Shown in pieces: positions 1-6,925 of a stretch of DNA of 18,698 nt. The position numbers and the translations under genes were made by a program. The stretch is from JBJXHB01 sp046160725 (GTDB taxonomy: Bacteria; Pseudomonadota; Gammaproteobacteria; Burkholderiales; Burkholderiaceae_C). Position 1 is the first letter of the stretch; each line of letters begins with the position of its first letter. The notes under the pieces are model-generated. The model was not told where the DNA came from, did no database searches, and saw only the letters and a list, made by a program, of their open reading frames with translations. The stretch is from positions 1 through 18,698 of the forward strand of contig JBJXHB010000290.1 in assembly GCA_046160725.1 (NCBI GenBank). Direction: 5' to 3'.

Positions 1-1048
1 CTCCGAAGAAGTCCATGCACAGCGCGGGCATCAGCGACACGCTGCCGCCGTAGCTGACGCCCATCCAGAGTGCAAACACCGCCAGGGCGGCATAGCCTGG
101 CGCCCACAGCCACAGCAGCAGTGACAGCCCAAGCGAGGCCATGACACCGACCAGGGTCCAGGGTCGTCCGATGCGGTCGGCCAGCGTGCCGATGGCAAAG
201 CGGCCGGTCAGGCTGCCGATGCCGATGAGCCCGACCAGCCCGACCGCCTGCGCATCGGCGATGCCCATGTCCCGTGCCGACGCCGACAGATGCGCGAACG
301 GCACGAACATCGAGGGCGCGCCGAACAGGCACATCAGGTACATGCCGATGAACGGGCGGCTGCGCATGGCCTGGCCCAGCGTGTGGCCAGCCACGGCCGC
401 GCCGGCCCGGGCGGTGGCCGCCGGTGCCCGGCGCAGCAGCAGCGTGGCGCCCAGGCCCAGCACCAGCACGCCGGCGGCCAGTGCCCAGCTGGGCTGCCGC
501 CATTGCCACTGGGCGATGGCCGCGGACAGCAGCAGCGGCACCACCAGCGTGCCGGCGCCGATGCCGGCGCTCGCGATGCCGGCGGCCAGGCCGCGCCGCC
601 GCGTGAACCAGGGCTGCACGCAGCCGATCGCCGGCGTGTAGACCAGGGCGATGCCCAGTCCCAGCACCACACCGTAGGCCAGCGTCACCTGGGCCATGCT
701 GGTGGCAAAGCTGCCGGCCAGCAGTGCGCTGGCCATGCAGACCATGCCGGCGGAGGTCACGGCGCGCGGCCCGAAGCGGTCCGCCAGCATGCCGCCCAAC
801 GCGCCCGCCGTGAAGTACACCAGCCCGCACCAGCCGAACACCAGCGACACCTGGGCCCGGCTGGCGCCGAACTCACGGGCAAACGACTCGAAGAACGCCG
901 CGAACGAATACGACGCGCCGAAGATCACCCCCAGCGCCACGAAGCAGGCGCCGACCACCACCCAGCCATACGCCGGCTCGTCGGCGAGGCCGGTGGTGCC
1001 GGTGGTGCCGGTTGTGCCGGTTGTGCCGGTTGTGCCCGGGCTGCTCAT
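1..1048 (-). CDS. MFS transporter, 3' end beyond window
   Basis: Membrane carrier of the major facilitator superfamily, partial: the ATG at 1048 is inside the window but the C-terminus lies left of base 1, so about 349 codons are visible. After a low-complexity N-terminus (MSSP, then five GTT repeats) the protein has successive hydrophobic helices. It carries the motif PWFTRRRGLAAGIASAG, typical of monocarboxylate/oxalate-formate-type MFS porters, and GGMLADRFGPR and GTLADRIGRP, the conserved loop motif after TM2 and its second-half counterpart. Its start overlaps the stop of the upstream aldolase-like gene by four bases (ATGA on the minus strand), so the two are probably translationally coupled. 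The carrier may import the substrate of that enzyme. The substrate cannot be read from sequence; a small carboxylate is the best guess from family resemblance. Confidence 0.85.
   Translation of the reverse strand, partial: MSSPGTTGTTGTTGTTGTTGLADEPAYGWVVVGACFVALGVIFGASYSFAAFFESFAREFGASRAQVSLVFGWCGLVYFTAGALGGMLADRFGPRAVTSAGMVCMASALLAGSFATSMAQVTLAYGVVLGLGIALVYTPAIGCVQPWFTRRRGLAAGIASAGIGAGTLVVPLLLSAAIAQWQWRQPSWALAAGVLVLGLGATLLLRRAPAATARAGAAVAGHTLGQAMRSRPFIGMYLMCLFGAPSMFVPFAHLSASARDMGIADAQAVGLVGLIGIGSLTGRFAIGTLADRIGRPWTLVGVMASLGLSLLLWLWAPGYAALAVFALWMGVSYGGSVSLMPALCMDFFG
992..1036. repeat. Five tandem 9-bp repeats in the N-terminal coding region of the MFS gene
   Basis: Two copies of GGTGGTGCC are followed by three of GGTTGTGCC. 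On the coding (minus) strand they encode five consecutive Gly-Thr-Thr units at residues 5-19. The unit length is a multiple of three, so copy-number change would lengthen or shorten the cytoplasmic N-terminus without a frameshift. Confidence 0.9.
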
Positions 1049-1713
1049 GTGGCCGGCGCCGGCGGTGCGGCCAGCGCGCCAGCGCCGTAGCCGCTGAAGC
1101 GTTGCACCACGCGTGCGATCTCGGCCTCGTCCAGCACCGGCGGCGGGCCCAGGCTCAGGGCCAGCAGGTACTGCTGCGCCAGCGCCTCCAGCTCGACCGC
1201 GCGCCACATGGCCCGAGCCAGGTTCTCGCCGGTGGCGATCATGCCGTGGTGGGCCAGCAGGCAGCAGTGGCGGCCCTGCATCGCGGCCAGCATGGCATCG
1301 CTCAGGGCCTGGGTGCCGAAGGTCGCATAGCCGGCGCAACGCACCGTCGGCCCCCCCGACAGCGCGACCATGTAGTGCACCGCCGGTATCTCGCGCCCGT
1401 GGATGGCCAGGGCCGTGCAGTGCGGCGGATGCGCATGCACCACCGCCTGCACATCGGCGCGCGACGCATACAGGTCGCGGTGCATGCGCCACTCGCTGCT
1501 CGGCCGCTGGCGCAGGTCGAACTGGCCGTCCGGGGTCATGTGCACAAGGTCCTGCGGGGCGAGCCTGTCGTAGGCCGCGCCGCTGGGCGTGATCAGGAAG
1601 CCACCGTCGCAGCGCGCGCTGACATTGCCGGAGGTGCCGGCGCTCAGGCCGGTGCTGTTGAGCGCACGCGCCTGCTCAACAAGGCCGGTGCGCAGGGCGA
1701 GGTCGTCTGCCAT
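1045..1713 (-). CDS. Class II aldolase/adducin family protein
   Basis: Soluble zinc-dependent enzyme of the L-fuculose-phosphate aldolase / ribulose-phosphate epimerase / adducin fold, 222 aa, close to the family's usual length. The phosphate-binding loop motif SGNVS is at residues 28-32. E74, H93 and H95 (in VVHAHPPH) and H155 (in LLAHHG) sit almost exactly where E. coli FucA has E73, H92, H94 and H155, so both the metal site and the catalytic acid are present. I chose the ATG at 1713: an in-frame TTG at 1764 would add 17 residues that do not resemble the family. No clear Shine-Dalgarno precedes it, but TAGCAT (1727-1722) lies 8 nt before the ATG. The substrate is unknown; many unlinked paralogues act on non-sugar aldols or as decarboxylases. 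The overlapping MFS gene suggests uptake and cleavage of a small organic acid or sugar acid. Confidence 0.85.
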   Translation of the reverse strand: MADDLALRTGLVEQARALNSTGLSAGTSGNVSARCDGGFLITPSGAAYDRLAPQDLVHMTPDGQFDLRQRPSSEWRMHRDLYASRADVQAVVHAHPPHCTALAIHGREIPAVHYMVALSGGPTVRCAGYATFGTQALSDAMLAAMQGRHCCLLAHHGMIATGENLARAMWRAVELEALAQQYLLALSLGPPPVLDEAEIARVVQRFSGYGAGALAAPPAPAT

Positions 1714-1813
1714 GGCCGTCGATGCTAGCGGCTGCGCCAGGGCCGCGCCCCCCGGGCGCACCAAGGGGTGGTGTCTCGGGTGTTTATGGGGACGGTGCCA
1801 GCCCGCCGGCTCC

Positions 1814-1819
1814 TACACT
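1814..1819 (+). promoter_or_regulatory. -10-like hexamer just before the tauE-like gene
   Basis: TACACT matches TATAAT at four of six positions and ends 7 nt before the ATG at 1827. No convincing -35 is seen 17 nt upstream, and no Shine-Dalgarno is present, so a leaderless transcript is possible. Confidence 0.4.
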
Positions 1820-1826
1820 GACCCGC

Positions 1827-2561
1827 ATGTCCCTGGAGCAAGTGGCCTGGCTGAGCGCCGGCGTCTTCGTCATCGCGGTGCTGTATTCGTCGGTCGGGCA
1901 TGCCGGTGCGTCCGGCTACATCGCGGTGATGACGTTGCTCGGCCTGGCACCTGAGGCCATCAAGCCGGCCGCGCTGGCGCTGAACATCCTGGTCGCTGCC
2001 ATTGCCGCCTGGCAGTTCCGCCGCGCCGGGCATTTCTCGTGGCCACTGTTCTGGCCGTTTGCGGTGGCGGCGGTGCCGATGGCCTTTCTGGGCGGCTGGT
2101 GGCAGTTGCCCGCCCCGTTGTTGAAGACGCTGCTGGGCCTGGTGCTGCTGTACTCGGCGGCGCGGTTCTTCTTCCATGTCAGCGACGAGCGCCCGGCGCG
2201 CGAGCCCGCGCGCATGGTGTCGCTGGCAGTCGGTGCGGCCATCGGCCTGCTGGCTGGCTTGACGGGCACTGGCGGCGGCATCTTCCTGACACCGCTGATC
2301 CTGCTGATGGGCTGGGCGCGCGCCAAGACGGCGGCCGCGGTCTCGGCCCTGTTCATCCTGGTCAATTCGGTGGCGGGGCTGGCCGGCAACCTGGCGTCGA
2401 CGCAGCATCTGCCGGCCTACCTGCTGGCGCTGCTTCTGGCGGCAGGTATCGGCGGTGCCATCGGCTCGCACATGGGCAGCCGGCACTTCCCAGCGCCGAT
2501 CGTGCTGCGGCTGCTGGCGGCGGTGTTGCTGGTGGCGGGGCTGAAGCTGCTGGCCACCTGA
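1827..2561 (+). CDS. TauE/SafE family permease (sulfite/organosulfonate export type)
   Basis: Integral membrane protein of 244 aa with about eight hydrophobic segments and the internal duplication characteristic of TauE/SafE (former DUF81). The first half has SSVGHAGASGYIAV followed by KPAALALNILV; the second has GLTGTGGGIFLTPLIL followed by KTAAAVSALFILVNS. The family includes exporters proposed for sulfite, sulfoacetate and related C-S compounds. I use the ATG at 1827, where family similarity starts; the upstream in-frame extension is Pro/Gly-rich junk. It heads a plus-strand group with only 34 nt to the CoA-transferase. Together with the thiol dioxygenase two genes on, a role in removing sulfite made in the cytoplasm is plausible. 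That role is inferred from context; the family also contains carriers with unrelated substrates. Confidence 0.85.
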   Translation: MSLEQVAWLSAGVFVIAVLYSSVGHAGASGYIAVMTLLGLAPEAIKPAALALNILVAAIAAWQFRRAGHFSWPLFWPFAVAAVPMAFLGGWWQLPAPLLKTLLGLVLLYSAARFFFHVSDERPAREPARMVSLAVGAAIGLLAGLTGTGGGIFLTPLILLMGWARAKTAAAVSALFILVNSVAGLAGNLASTQHLPAYLLALLLAAGIGGAIGSHMGSRHFPAPIVLRLLAAVLLVAGLKLLAT

Positions 2562-2583
2562 CAGAGGGCTGGCCCGCTGCCAC

Positions 2584-2589
2584 GACAAT
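2584..2589 (+). promoter_or_regulatory. -10-like hexamer before the CoA-transferase gene
   Basis: GACAAT (four of six against TATAAT) ends 6 nt before the ATG at 2596, with no Shine-Dalgarno between. CTGACA (2558-2563) resembles a -35 but the spacer would be 20 nt, so this is a weak call. Confidence 0.35.
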
Positions 2590-2595
2590 CGCACC

Positions 2596-3765
2596 ATGCC
2601 TGACAACGCCGCGCCGCCGTCGACCCTGCAGCCCCTGGCCGGGGTGCGCGTGGTCGAGTTCTGCCAGATCGCCGCCGGCCCGTTCTGCGGCATGCTGCTG
2701 GCCGACTATGGCGCCGACGTGGTCAAGGTCGAGCCGCCGGAGGGCGACGCCATGCGCACCTGGCCGCCTGTCACCGGCGGCTACAGCGAGAACTTCGCCA
2801 GCCTGAACCGCGGCAAGCGCTCGATCGCGCTGGACCTGAAGCAGGCCGCCGACCTGGACCTGGCCCGCCGCCTGGTGCTGGAGGCCGACGTGCTGGTCGA
2901 GAACAGCCGGCCCGGTGCGATGCAGCGCCTGGGGCTGGGCTGGGACTGGTTCGGCCCGCGCAAGCCGGGCCTGGTGTACTGCTCGATCAGCGCCTTCGGC
3001 CAGGACGGCCCGCGCGGGGCAGAGGGCGGCTTCGACGTCACCATCCAGGCCGCCGCCGGCGTGATGAGCGTCACCGGCGAGCCCGGCGGCGCCCCGGTCA
3101 AGGCCGGCGTGCCGCTGGCGGACTTCGCATCTGGGCTGTATGCCGCGTTCACCATCGCCGCGCTGCTGGCGCGGGTGCGCGCCGGCGGGCCGGGTGGCTG
3201 CATCGACGTGCCGATGTTCGCCGCCACGCTGGCCATCGGGGCGCTGCAGACCAGTGAGTACTTCGGCACCGGCGTCAACCCGCGCAAGCTGGGCTCGGCA
3301 CACCCGCGTAACGCGCCCTATCAGGCCTATGCCGCGGCCGACGGCTGGTTCGTCATCGCCGCCGGCAACAACCGGCTGTGGCAGGCGGTGTGCGAGGTGG
3401 TTGGCCTGCCCGGGCTCGCCGCCGACGCGCGCTTCACGTCGCCCACGCTGCGCGCGCGCCACCAGGCCGAGCTGAAGGCCTTGCTGGACGTGCCTTTCGC
3501 GCAGCGCCCTGCGTCGCACTGGCTGGCCGCGTTTGCGGCGGCCGGCGTGCCGTGTGCGCCGATCAATGGCTATGGCGACGCACTGGCCGACCCGCAGGCC
3601 GTGCACCTGCAACTGGTGCGCGAGCAGACCCTGCCGGGCGGCCGGGTCACCCGCACCGTCGGTTGCCCGGTGCGCCTGGACGGTGCCGTGGTGCCGGTGG
3701 ACACCGCGCCGCCGGCGCTGGATGCCGATGCCGCCCGGCTGCGGGCGCAGGGCTGGGGAGCATAA
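2596..3765 (+). CDS. Class III (CaiB/BaiF family) CoA-transferase
   Basis: Cytoplasmic enzyme of 389 aa that moves CoA from an acyl-CoA donor to a free acid via a covalent aspartyl intermediate. Family hallmarks in order: LAGVRVVEFCQIAAGPFCG (residues 14-32), DYGADVVKVEPPEGD (37-51), NRGKRSIALDLK (71-82), the SRPGAMQRLGL segment (104-114), CSISAFGQDGP (129-139), and GGFDVTIQAAAGVMSVTGEP (144-163). D147 in the last motif is the expected nucleophile. Length is normal. It lies 4 nt before the thiol dioxygenase gene, so the two are almost certainly co-expressed. The class III family includes the succinyl-CoA:3-sulfinopropionate CoA-transferase reported from Variovorax paradoxus TBEA6, and 3-sulfinopropionate is the product expected from the next gene. 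The substrate is therefore inferred from context; sequence alone shows only the family. Confidence 0.92.
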   Translation: MPDNAAPPSTLQPLAGVRVVEFCQIAAGPFCGMLLADYGADVVKVEPPEGDAMRTWPPVTGGYSENFASLNRGKRSIALDLKQAADLDLARRLVLEADVLVENSRPGAMQRLGLGWDWFGPRKPGLVYCSISAFGQDGPRGAEGGFDVTIQAAAGVMSVTGEPGGAPVKAGVPLADFASGLYAAFTIAALLARVRAGGPGGCIDVPMFAATLAIGALQTSEYFGTGVNPRKLGSAHPRNAPYQAYAAADGWFVIAAGNNRLWQAVCEVVGLPGLAADARFTSPTLRARHQAELKALLDVPFAQRPASHWLAAFAAAGVPCAPINGYGDALADPQAVHLQLVREQTLPGGRVTRTVGCPVRLDGAVVPVDTAPPALDADAARLRAQGWGA

Positions 3766-3769
3766 AACC

Positions 3770-4384
3770 ATGAGCGACACCATCGCGCCGCTGCGCGACT
3801 TCATCACCGCCATGACCGCGCTGGTCGGCCGCACCGGCGACGAGCGCACGCTGCTGGCCGAGGGCCGTGCGCTGCTGTCGGGCCTGCTGGCCGACGACGC
3901 CTGGCTGCCCGACACCTTTGCCGCGCCGCGCGCCGACCGCTATGCCCAGTACCTGCTGCATGCCGACGCGCTGGAGCGTTTCTCGGTGGTGAGTTTCGTC
4001 TGGGGCCCGGGCCAGGCCACGCCGGTGCACGACCACACGGTGTGGGGCCGGGTCGGCCAGTTGCGCGGCGCCGAGCGCTGCGAGGAATACACCTGGCGCG
4101 ACGGCAGCGCGCAGGCCACCGGCCGGGTGCATGTCATGCAGCCTGGCGAGATCGAGGCCGTGTCGCCGACCGTGGGCGACTGGCACCGCGTCTGCGCCGC
4201 CGCGCCCGATGCGGTGTCGGTCAGCATCCATGTCTATGGCGCCAACATCGGCGCGGTGCGCCGCCACCGGCTGGACGGGCAGGGCCAGGTGCTGGACTTC
4301 GTCAGCGGCTACGACAGCGCGGTGCTGCCCAATGTCTGGGACCGCAGCGCTGCCGTGCGCTCGGGCATCGTCGGCGCGCCATGA
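3770..4384 (+). CDS. Thiol dioxygenase, probable 3-mercaptopropionate dioxygenase
   Basis: Cupin-fold non-haem iron enzyme of 204 aa that oxidises a thiol to a sulfinate with O2. Iron ligands are H87 and H89 (PVHDHTVWG) and H139 (GDWHRV). The Ser-His-Tyr relay is seen as S152, H154 and Y156 in VSIHVYGANIG. Q60 in RYAQYLLH lies where the bacterial 3-mercaptopropionate enzymes have Gln and true cysteine dioxygenases have Arg; offsets from the Pseudomonas aeruginosa enzyme (Q62, H89, H91, H142, S155, H157, Y159, from memory) are a steady 2-3 residues. This favours 3-mercaptopropionate over cysteine, although the group is known to be promiscuous. The start is the ATG at 3770, with GGGGAG 9 nt upstream, right after the CoA-transferase stop. 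The stop overlaps the next start (ATGA). The long in-frame extension upstream of 3770 is a shadow of the CoA-transferase gene. Confidence 0.88.
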   Translation: MSDTIAPLRDFITAMTALVGRTGDERTLLAEGRALLSGLLADDAWLPDTFAAPRADRYAQYLLHADALERFSVVSFVWGPGQATPVHDHTVWGRVGQLRGAERCEEYTWRDGSAQATGRVHVMQPGEIEAVSPTVGDWHRVCAAAPDAVSVSIHVYGANIGAVRRHRLDGQGQVLDFVSGYDSAVLPNVWDRSAAVRSGIVGAP

Positions 4385-5094
4385 CCGCGCCGGTCCGGCT
4401 GGAGCAGGCCGATGGCCTGACCACGCTCACCCTGGCCCGGCCCGAGCGCGGCAATGCCCTCGGGCCGGAGACGGTCGAGGCGCTGATCGAGGCGGTGCAG
4501 TCGGTGTCGACGGCCGCGTCGGGCTCGGCTGGTGCCCACACGCTGGTGCTGCAGGCCGAAGGGCGCCACTTCTGCACCGGGCTGGACCTGTCCGGGTTGG
4601 CCGATCTGGACGACGGCGCGCTGCTGCTGCGGCTGGTGCGCATCGAGACCCTGCTCCAGCTGGTCTGGCATGCGCCGATCCGCACCGTGGCCGTGGCCCA
4701 GGGCCGGGCCTGGGGTGCCGGTGCCGACCTGTTTGCGGCCTGCGAGTGGCGCGTGGCCGCCGCGGACACCACGTTCCGCTTTCCCGGCGCCCGCTTCGGC
4801 ATCGTGCTCGGCACCCGTCGGCTGGCCGAGCGCGTGGGCGCCATGGCGGCGCGCGAGGTGACCACCGGCGGCGGGCAGTGGGACTGCGCCCAGGCGCTGG
4901 CGCTGGGGCTGGCCAGCCATGCGCAGATGCCGGCCCTGACGCCGCCGCTGGTCGACGCCGCCACCGCCGCCGCGCTGCGCGATGCCAGCCGCGAAGACCG
5001 GCGCGACGCCGACCTGGCCGCGCTCGTGCGGTCGGCCGCACGGCCGGGGCTGAAGCAGCGGATCGAGGCCTATCGGGCGGCGCTGGAGCGCTGA
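4381..5094 (+). CDS. Enoyl-CoA hydratase/isomerase (crotonase) family protein lacking the hydratase glutamates
   Basis: Crotonase-fold protein of 237 aa, slightly short for the family. It has LTLARPERGNAL (residues 16-27), the first oxyanion-hole segment GRHFCTGLDL (61-70) and the second GRAWGAGADLFAACEWRVAA (108-127), followed by FRFPGARFGIVLG (132-144). In classical hydratases the second oxyanion region carries Glu144 and the next strand Glu164 (rat numbering). Here the aligned residues are D116 and G136, so ordinary water addition to an enoyl-CoA is unlikely; isomerase, hydrolase, decarboxylase or another C-X lyase activity is possible. It overlaps the thiol dioxygenase stop by four bases and is thus translationally coupled to it. 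The reaction is not known. Its position suggests it handles the CoA thioester made by the CoA-transferase. Confidence 0.87.
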   Translation: MTAPVRLEQADGLTTLTLARPERGNALGPETVEALIEAVQSVSTAASGSAGAHTLVLQAEGRHFCTGLDLSGLADLDDGALLLRLVRIETLLQLVWHAPIRTVAVAQGRAWGAGADLFAACEWRVAAADTTFRFPGARFGIVLGTRRLAERVGAMAAREVTTGGGQWDCAQALALGLASHAQMPALTPPLVDAATAAALRDASREDRRDADLAALVRSAARPGLKQRIEAYRAALER

Positions 5095-5186
5095 TGGCGG
5101 CGCCCTGCGGAGCCCGGCCATCTAGAGCGCAGCAGCAACGTGGCCCGTGCCGCACGCGCCGACCTCTGGCGCATGTATGACAAGCG

Positions 5187-5191
5187 AGGAG
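5187..5191 (+). promoter_or_regulatory. Ribosome binding site that supports a TTG start
   Basis: AGGAG ends 7 nt before the TTG at 5199. The two ATGs just upstream (5173, 5177) are in other frames, and no in-frame ATG fits the LanC-like protein, so this site decides the start. Confidence 0.7.
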
Positions 5192-5198
5192 ACCGCGA

Positions 5199-6431
5199 TT
5201 GACGACCAGCACGGTGCTGTACGGACCTGAACGCCATGAGCCGCTGGCCGGTGACGCCTGGAGCGAGGCCGCCGCGCGCGCGGCCATCGAGCGCTGGGTA
5301 AGCCTGGCTCTGGCCGACTTCGATCCGGCTCGCGGTTGGCGGGCCCACCCGCGCGAGGACGGCGGCCCGCCCGGCGAGCCACTGAGTGAGGTCTACGGCG
5401 GTGCGGGTGGGGCGATCTGGGCGCTCGAGCACCTGGCGCAGGCCGGTGCCGTCGACAAGCGTTGGGATTTCCGGCCTCACGTGGCCGGCCTGGCGGTGCA
5501 GCAGGTCGCGGCGCTGGGCGACAGCCGGCATGGCACGGCGGGGTTCCTGATCGGCGAGTCGGGCCTGCGGCTGCTGGAGTGGAAGCTCACGCGTGATGCC
5601 GCGGTGGCGGACCGCCTCTTCGCGGTGGTGGAGGGCAACATCCACAACCCGGTGCGCGAGCAGTTGTGGGGGTCACCGGGCAGCGTGCTGGCGGCCATCG
5701 CCATGGCCGAGCACACCGGCGAGGCACGCTGGGCCGCGCTGGTCCAGCGGGCGGTGCAGGCCCTGTGGGACGAGATGGAGCCCATCGAGGCCGCCGGCGG
5801 CACCTGGGGATGGGTGCAGAACCTCTACGGCCGCATCGAGACGCTGATCGGCGCCGGGCACGGCTTTGTCGGCAACGTCTATCCGGCGGTGCGCGGCGCC
5901 GCCTACATCACGCCGGATCTTCGCGATGCGTTCGCGGCGCGCGCGCTGGCCTTTTTGCAGGCCACCGCGCTGCGCGACGGCGACGCCGTGAACTGGTGGC
6001 CGCGCGTGCCGCCGCCGTCACCGGCGGTCAAGCCGCCACTGGTCCAGGACTGCCACGGCGCCGCCGGCATCGTCTGCCGGCTGGCGCCGCTGCCGCGCAG
6101 CGTGCCCGACGCCGACGCCTGGGACCGGTTGCTGCTGCAGGCCGGCGAGCTGACCTGGCGCGCCGGCCCGGTGGCCAAGGGCGTGGCCTTCTGCCATGGC
6201 ACGGCCGGCAATGCACACGCGTTCCTCCACCTGTTCGCCCGCACCGGCGACGAGCGCTGGTTAGAGCGGGCGCGGGCCTTTGCGATGCACGGCGTTGCGC
6301 AGGTGGAACAGGAGCGCCTCAAGCATGGCCAGGGCCGCCACACGTTGTGGTCGGGCGATCTGGGCATGGCCTGCGTGCTGTGGGACTGCATTGGCGGCCG
6401 GCCGGGGTTTCCGACGCTGGACTGCTTCTGA
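5199..6431 (+). CDS. LanC-like protein (lanthionine synthetase C family), orphan
   Basis: Protein of 410 aa with the alpha/alpha-barrel repeats of LanC cyclases, which activate thiols on zinc. Barrel motifs: YGGAGGAIWALEHL (residues 66-79), HGTAGFLIGESG (111-122), GSPGSVLAAIAMAEHTG (158-174), GAGHGFVGNVYP (218-229), QDCHGAAG (283-290), FCHGTAGNAHAFLHLF (331-346) and LWSGDLGMACVLWD (383-396). Zinc ligands C285, C332 and H333 and the catalytic-region H221 match NisC C284, C330, H331 and H212 closely. The VQDCHGAAG form resembles the LANCL/bacterial orphan branch (usually WCHGAPG; D284 replaces the Trp). No LanB, LanM, peptide precursor or ABC exporter is visible, so a lantibiotic role is not supported. 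LANCL proteins have been linked to glutathione addition to dehydroamino acids. It starts with TTG, 104 nt after the crotonase gene, and may be in the same operon as the thiol dioxygenase. Confidence 0.85.
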   Translation: MTTSTVLYGPERHEPLAGDAWSEAAARAAIERWVSLALADFDPARGWRAHPREDGGPPGEPLSEVYGGAGGAIWALEHLAQAGAVDKRWDFRPHVAGLAVQQVAALGDSRHGTAGFLIGESGLRLLEWKLTRDAAVADRLFAVVEGNIHNPVREQLWGSPGSVLAAIAMAEHTGEARWAALVQRAVQALWDEMEPIEAAGGTWGWVQNLYGRIETLIGAGHGFVGNVYPAVRGAAYITPDLRDAFAARALAFLQATALRDGDAVNWWPRVPPPSPAVKPPLVQDCHGAAGIVCRLAPLPRSVPDADAWDRLLLQAGELTWRAGPVAKGVAFCHGTAGNAHAFLHLFARTGDERWLERARAFAMHGVAQVEQERLKHGQGRHTLWSGDLGMACVLWDCIGGRPGFPTLDCF

Positions 6432-6449
6432 CCGGCGGGCTGCCGTCGC

Positions 6450-6845
6450 TCAGGCTTGTGCGGGCTTTGGTGCCGGCTTGCGCTTGACAGGTGCGCCGGC
6501 CTTCTTGGCCGCCTTGGGTGCCTTGGCCGCCTTGGGCGGCAGGCTGCCGGTATGCACCACCGCGCGGGCGACCCATTGCGCCATCGCGCCGTCGGCCATC
6601 ACCGTGTCGTAGTCCACGGCCGCATAGTCCTTCATGCGGCGGCCGAGCATGATGCAGGGGCGGCTGTCGCATTCGCCCGGCACCCGGGCGATCACCCGGT
6701 CCTCGTGCAGGCCGATGGCCATGTTGCCGTTCACGAAGGCGCAGGGGTAGCCGAACATCTGGCGCCGCTCGGCATGCGGCTGGTGCGCCAGCGCCGCGTC
6801 GAAGGCGCCGACCAGCTCGGCGGGTGACTTTCTCCAGGTGGCCAT
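6450..6845 (-). CDS. TfoX N-terminal domain protein with a Lys/Ala/Pro tail
   Basis: Small protein of 131 aa. Residues 1-97 form a TfoX-N (Sxy-like) domain with RRQMFGYPCAFVNGNMAIGLHEDRV split over residues 27-51 and LGRRMKDYAAVD around 67-79. Residues 101-131 are an Ala/Lys/Pro-rich basic tail of the kind seen on many short bacterial nucleic-acid-associated proteins. Full-length Sxy/TfoX also has a C-terminal helix-hairpin domain, which is missing here, so a competence-regulator role should not be assumed; stand-alone TfoX-N proteins are mostly uncharacterised. The ATG at 6845 is preceded by AAAGGA with a 5-nt spacer, which decides the start against a long upstream extension. It converges on the LanC-like gene with 18 nt between stops, and lies downstream of the GST gene on the same strand. 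Confidence 0.82.
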   Translation of the reverse strand: MATWRKSPAELVGAFDAALAHQPHAERRQMFGYPCAFVNGNMAIGLHEDRVIARVPGECDSRPCIMLGRRMKDYAAVDYDTVMADGAMAQWVARAVVHTGSLPPKAAKAPKAAKKAGAPVKRKPAPKPAQA

Positions 6846-6925
6846 GGGGGTCCTTTGCGTGGTGGCGGCGGAGACGGCGCCGGTTGACGGATCGGCAGGT
6901 ATTGGATGGACCGGGCGCAGAACGC

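Noticed and set aside
1745..1759. GCGCCC-CCC-GGGCGC hairpin as a terminator between the divergent aldolase and tauE genes
   Set aside because: The flanking genes diverge, so no terminator is needed there, and no T-run follows on either strand. It may be chance in a GC-rich stretch.
1722..1826. Longer N-terminus for the TauE/SafE protein from the in-frame start at 1722
   Set aside because: The 35 extra residues are Gly/Pro-rich without membrane character and overlap the region antisense to the aldolase start; family similarity begins at 1827.
2362..3915. Minus-strand open frame of 517 codons opposite tauE and the CoA-transferase
   Set aside because: Gln/Arg/Gly/Ala-rich, no recognisable motif, no ribosome binding site, covers genes with strong family signatures.
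5094..5180. 28-codon ORF with two Cys, starting in a TGATG overlap with the crotonase stop and lying just before the LanC-like gene; considered as a lanthipeptide precursor
   Set aside because: It has one Ser and one Thr only, no leader-like acidic region, an Arg/Pro-rich composition like random GC-rich sequence, and there is no dehydratase gene. A GGAG 5 nt upstream is part of the crotonase coding sequence.
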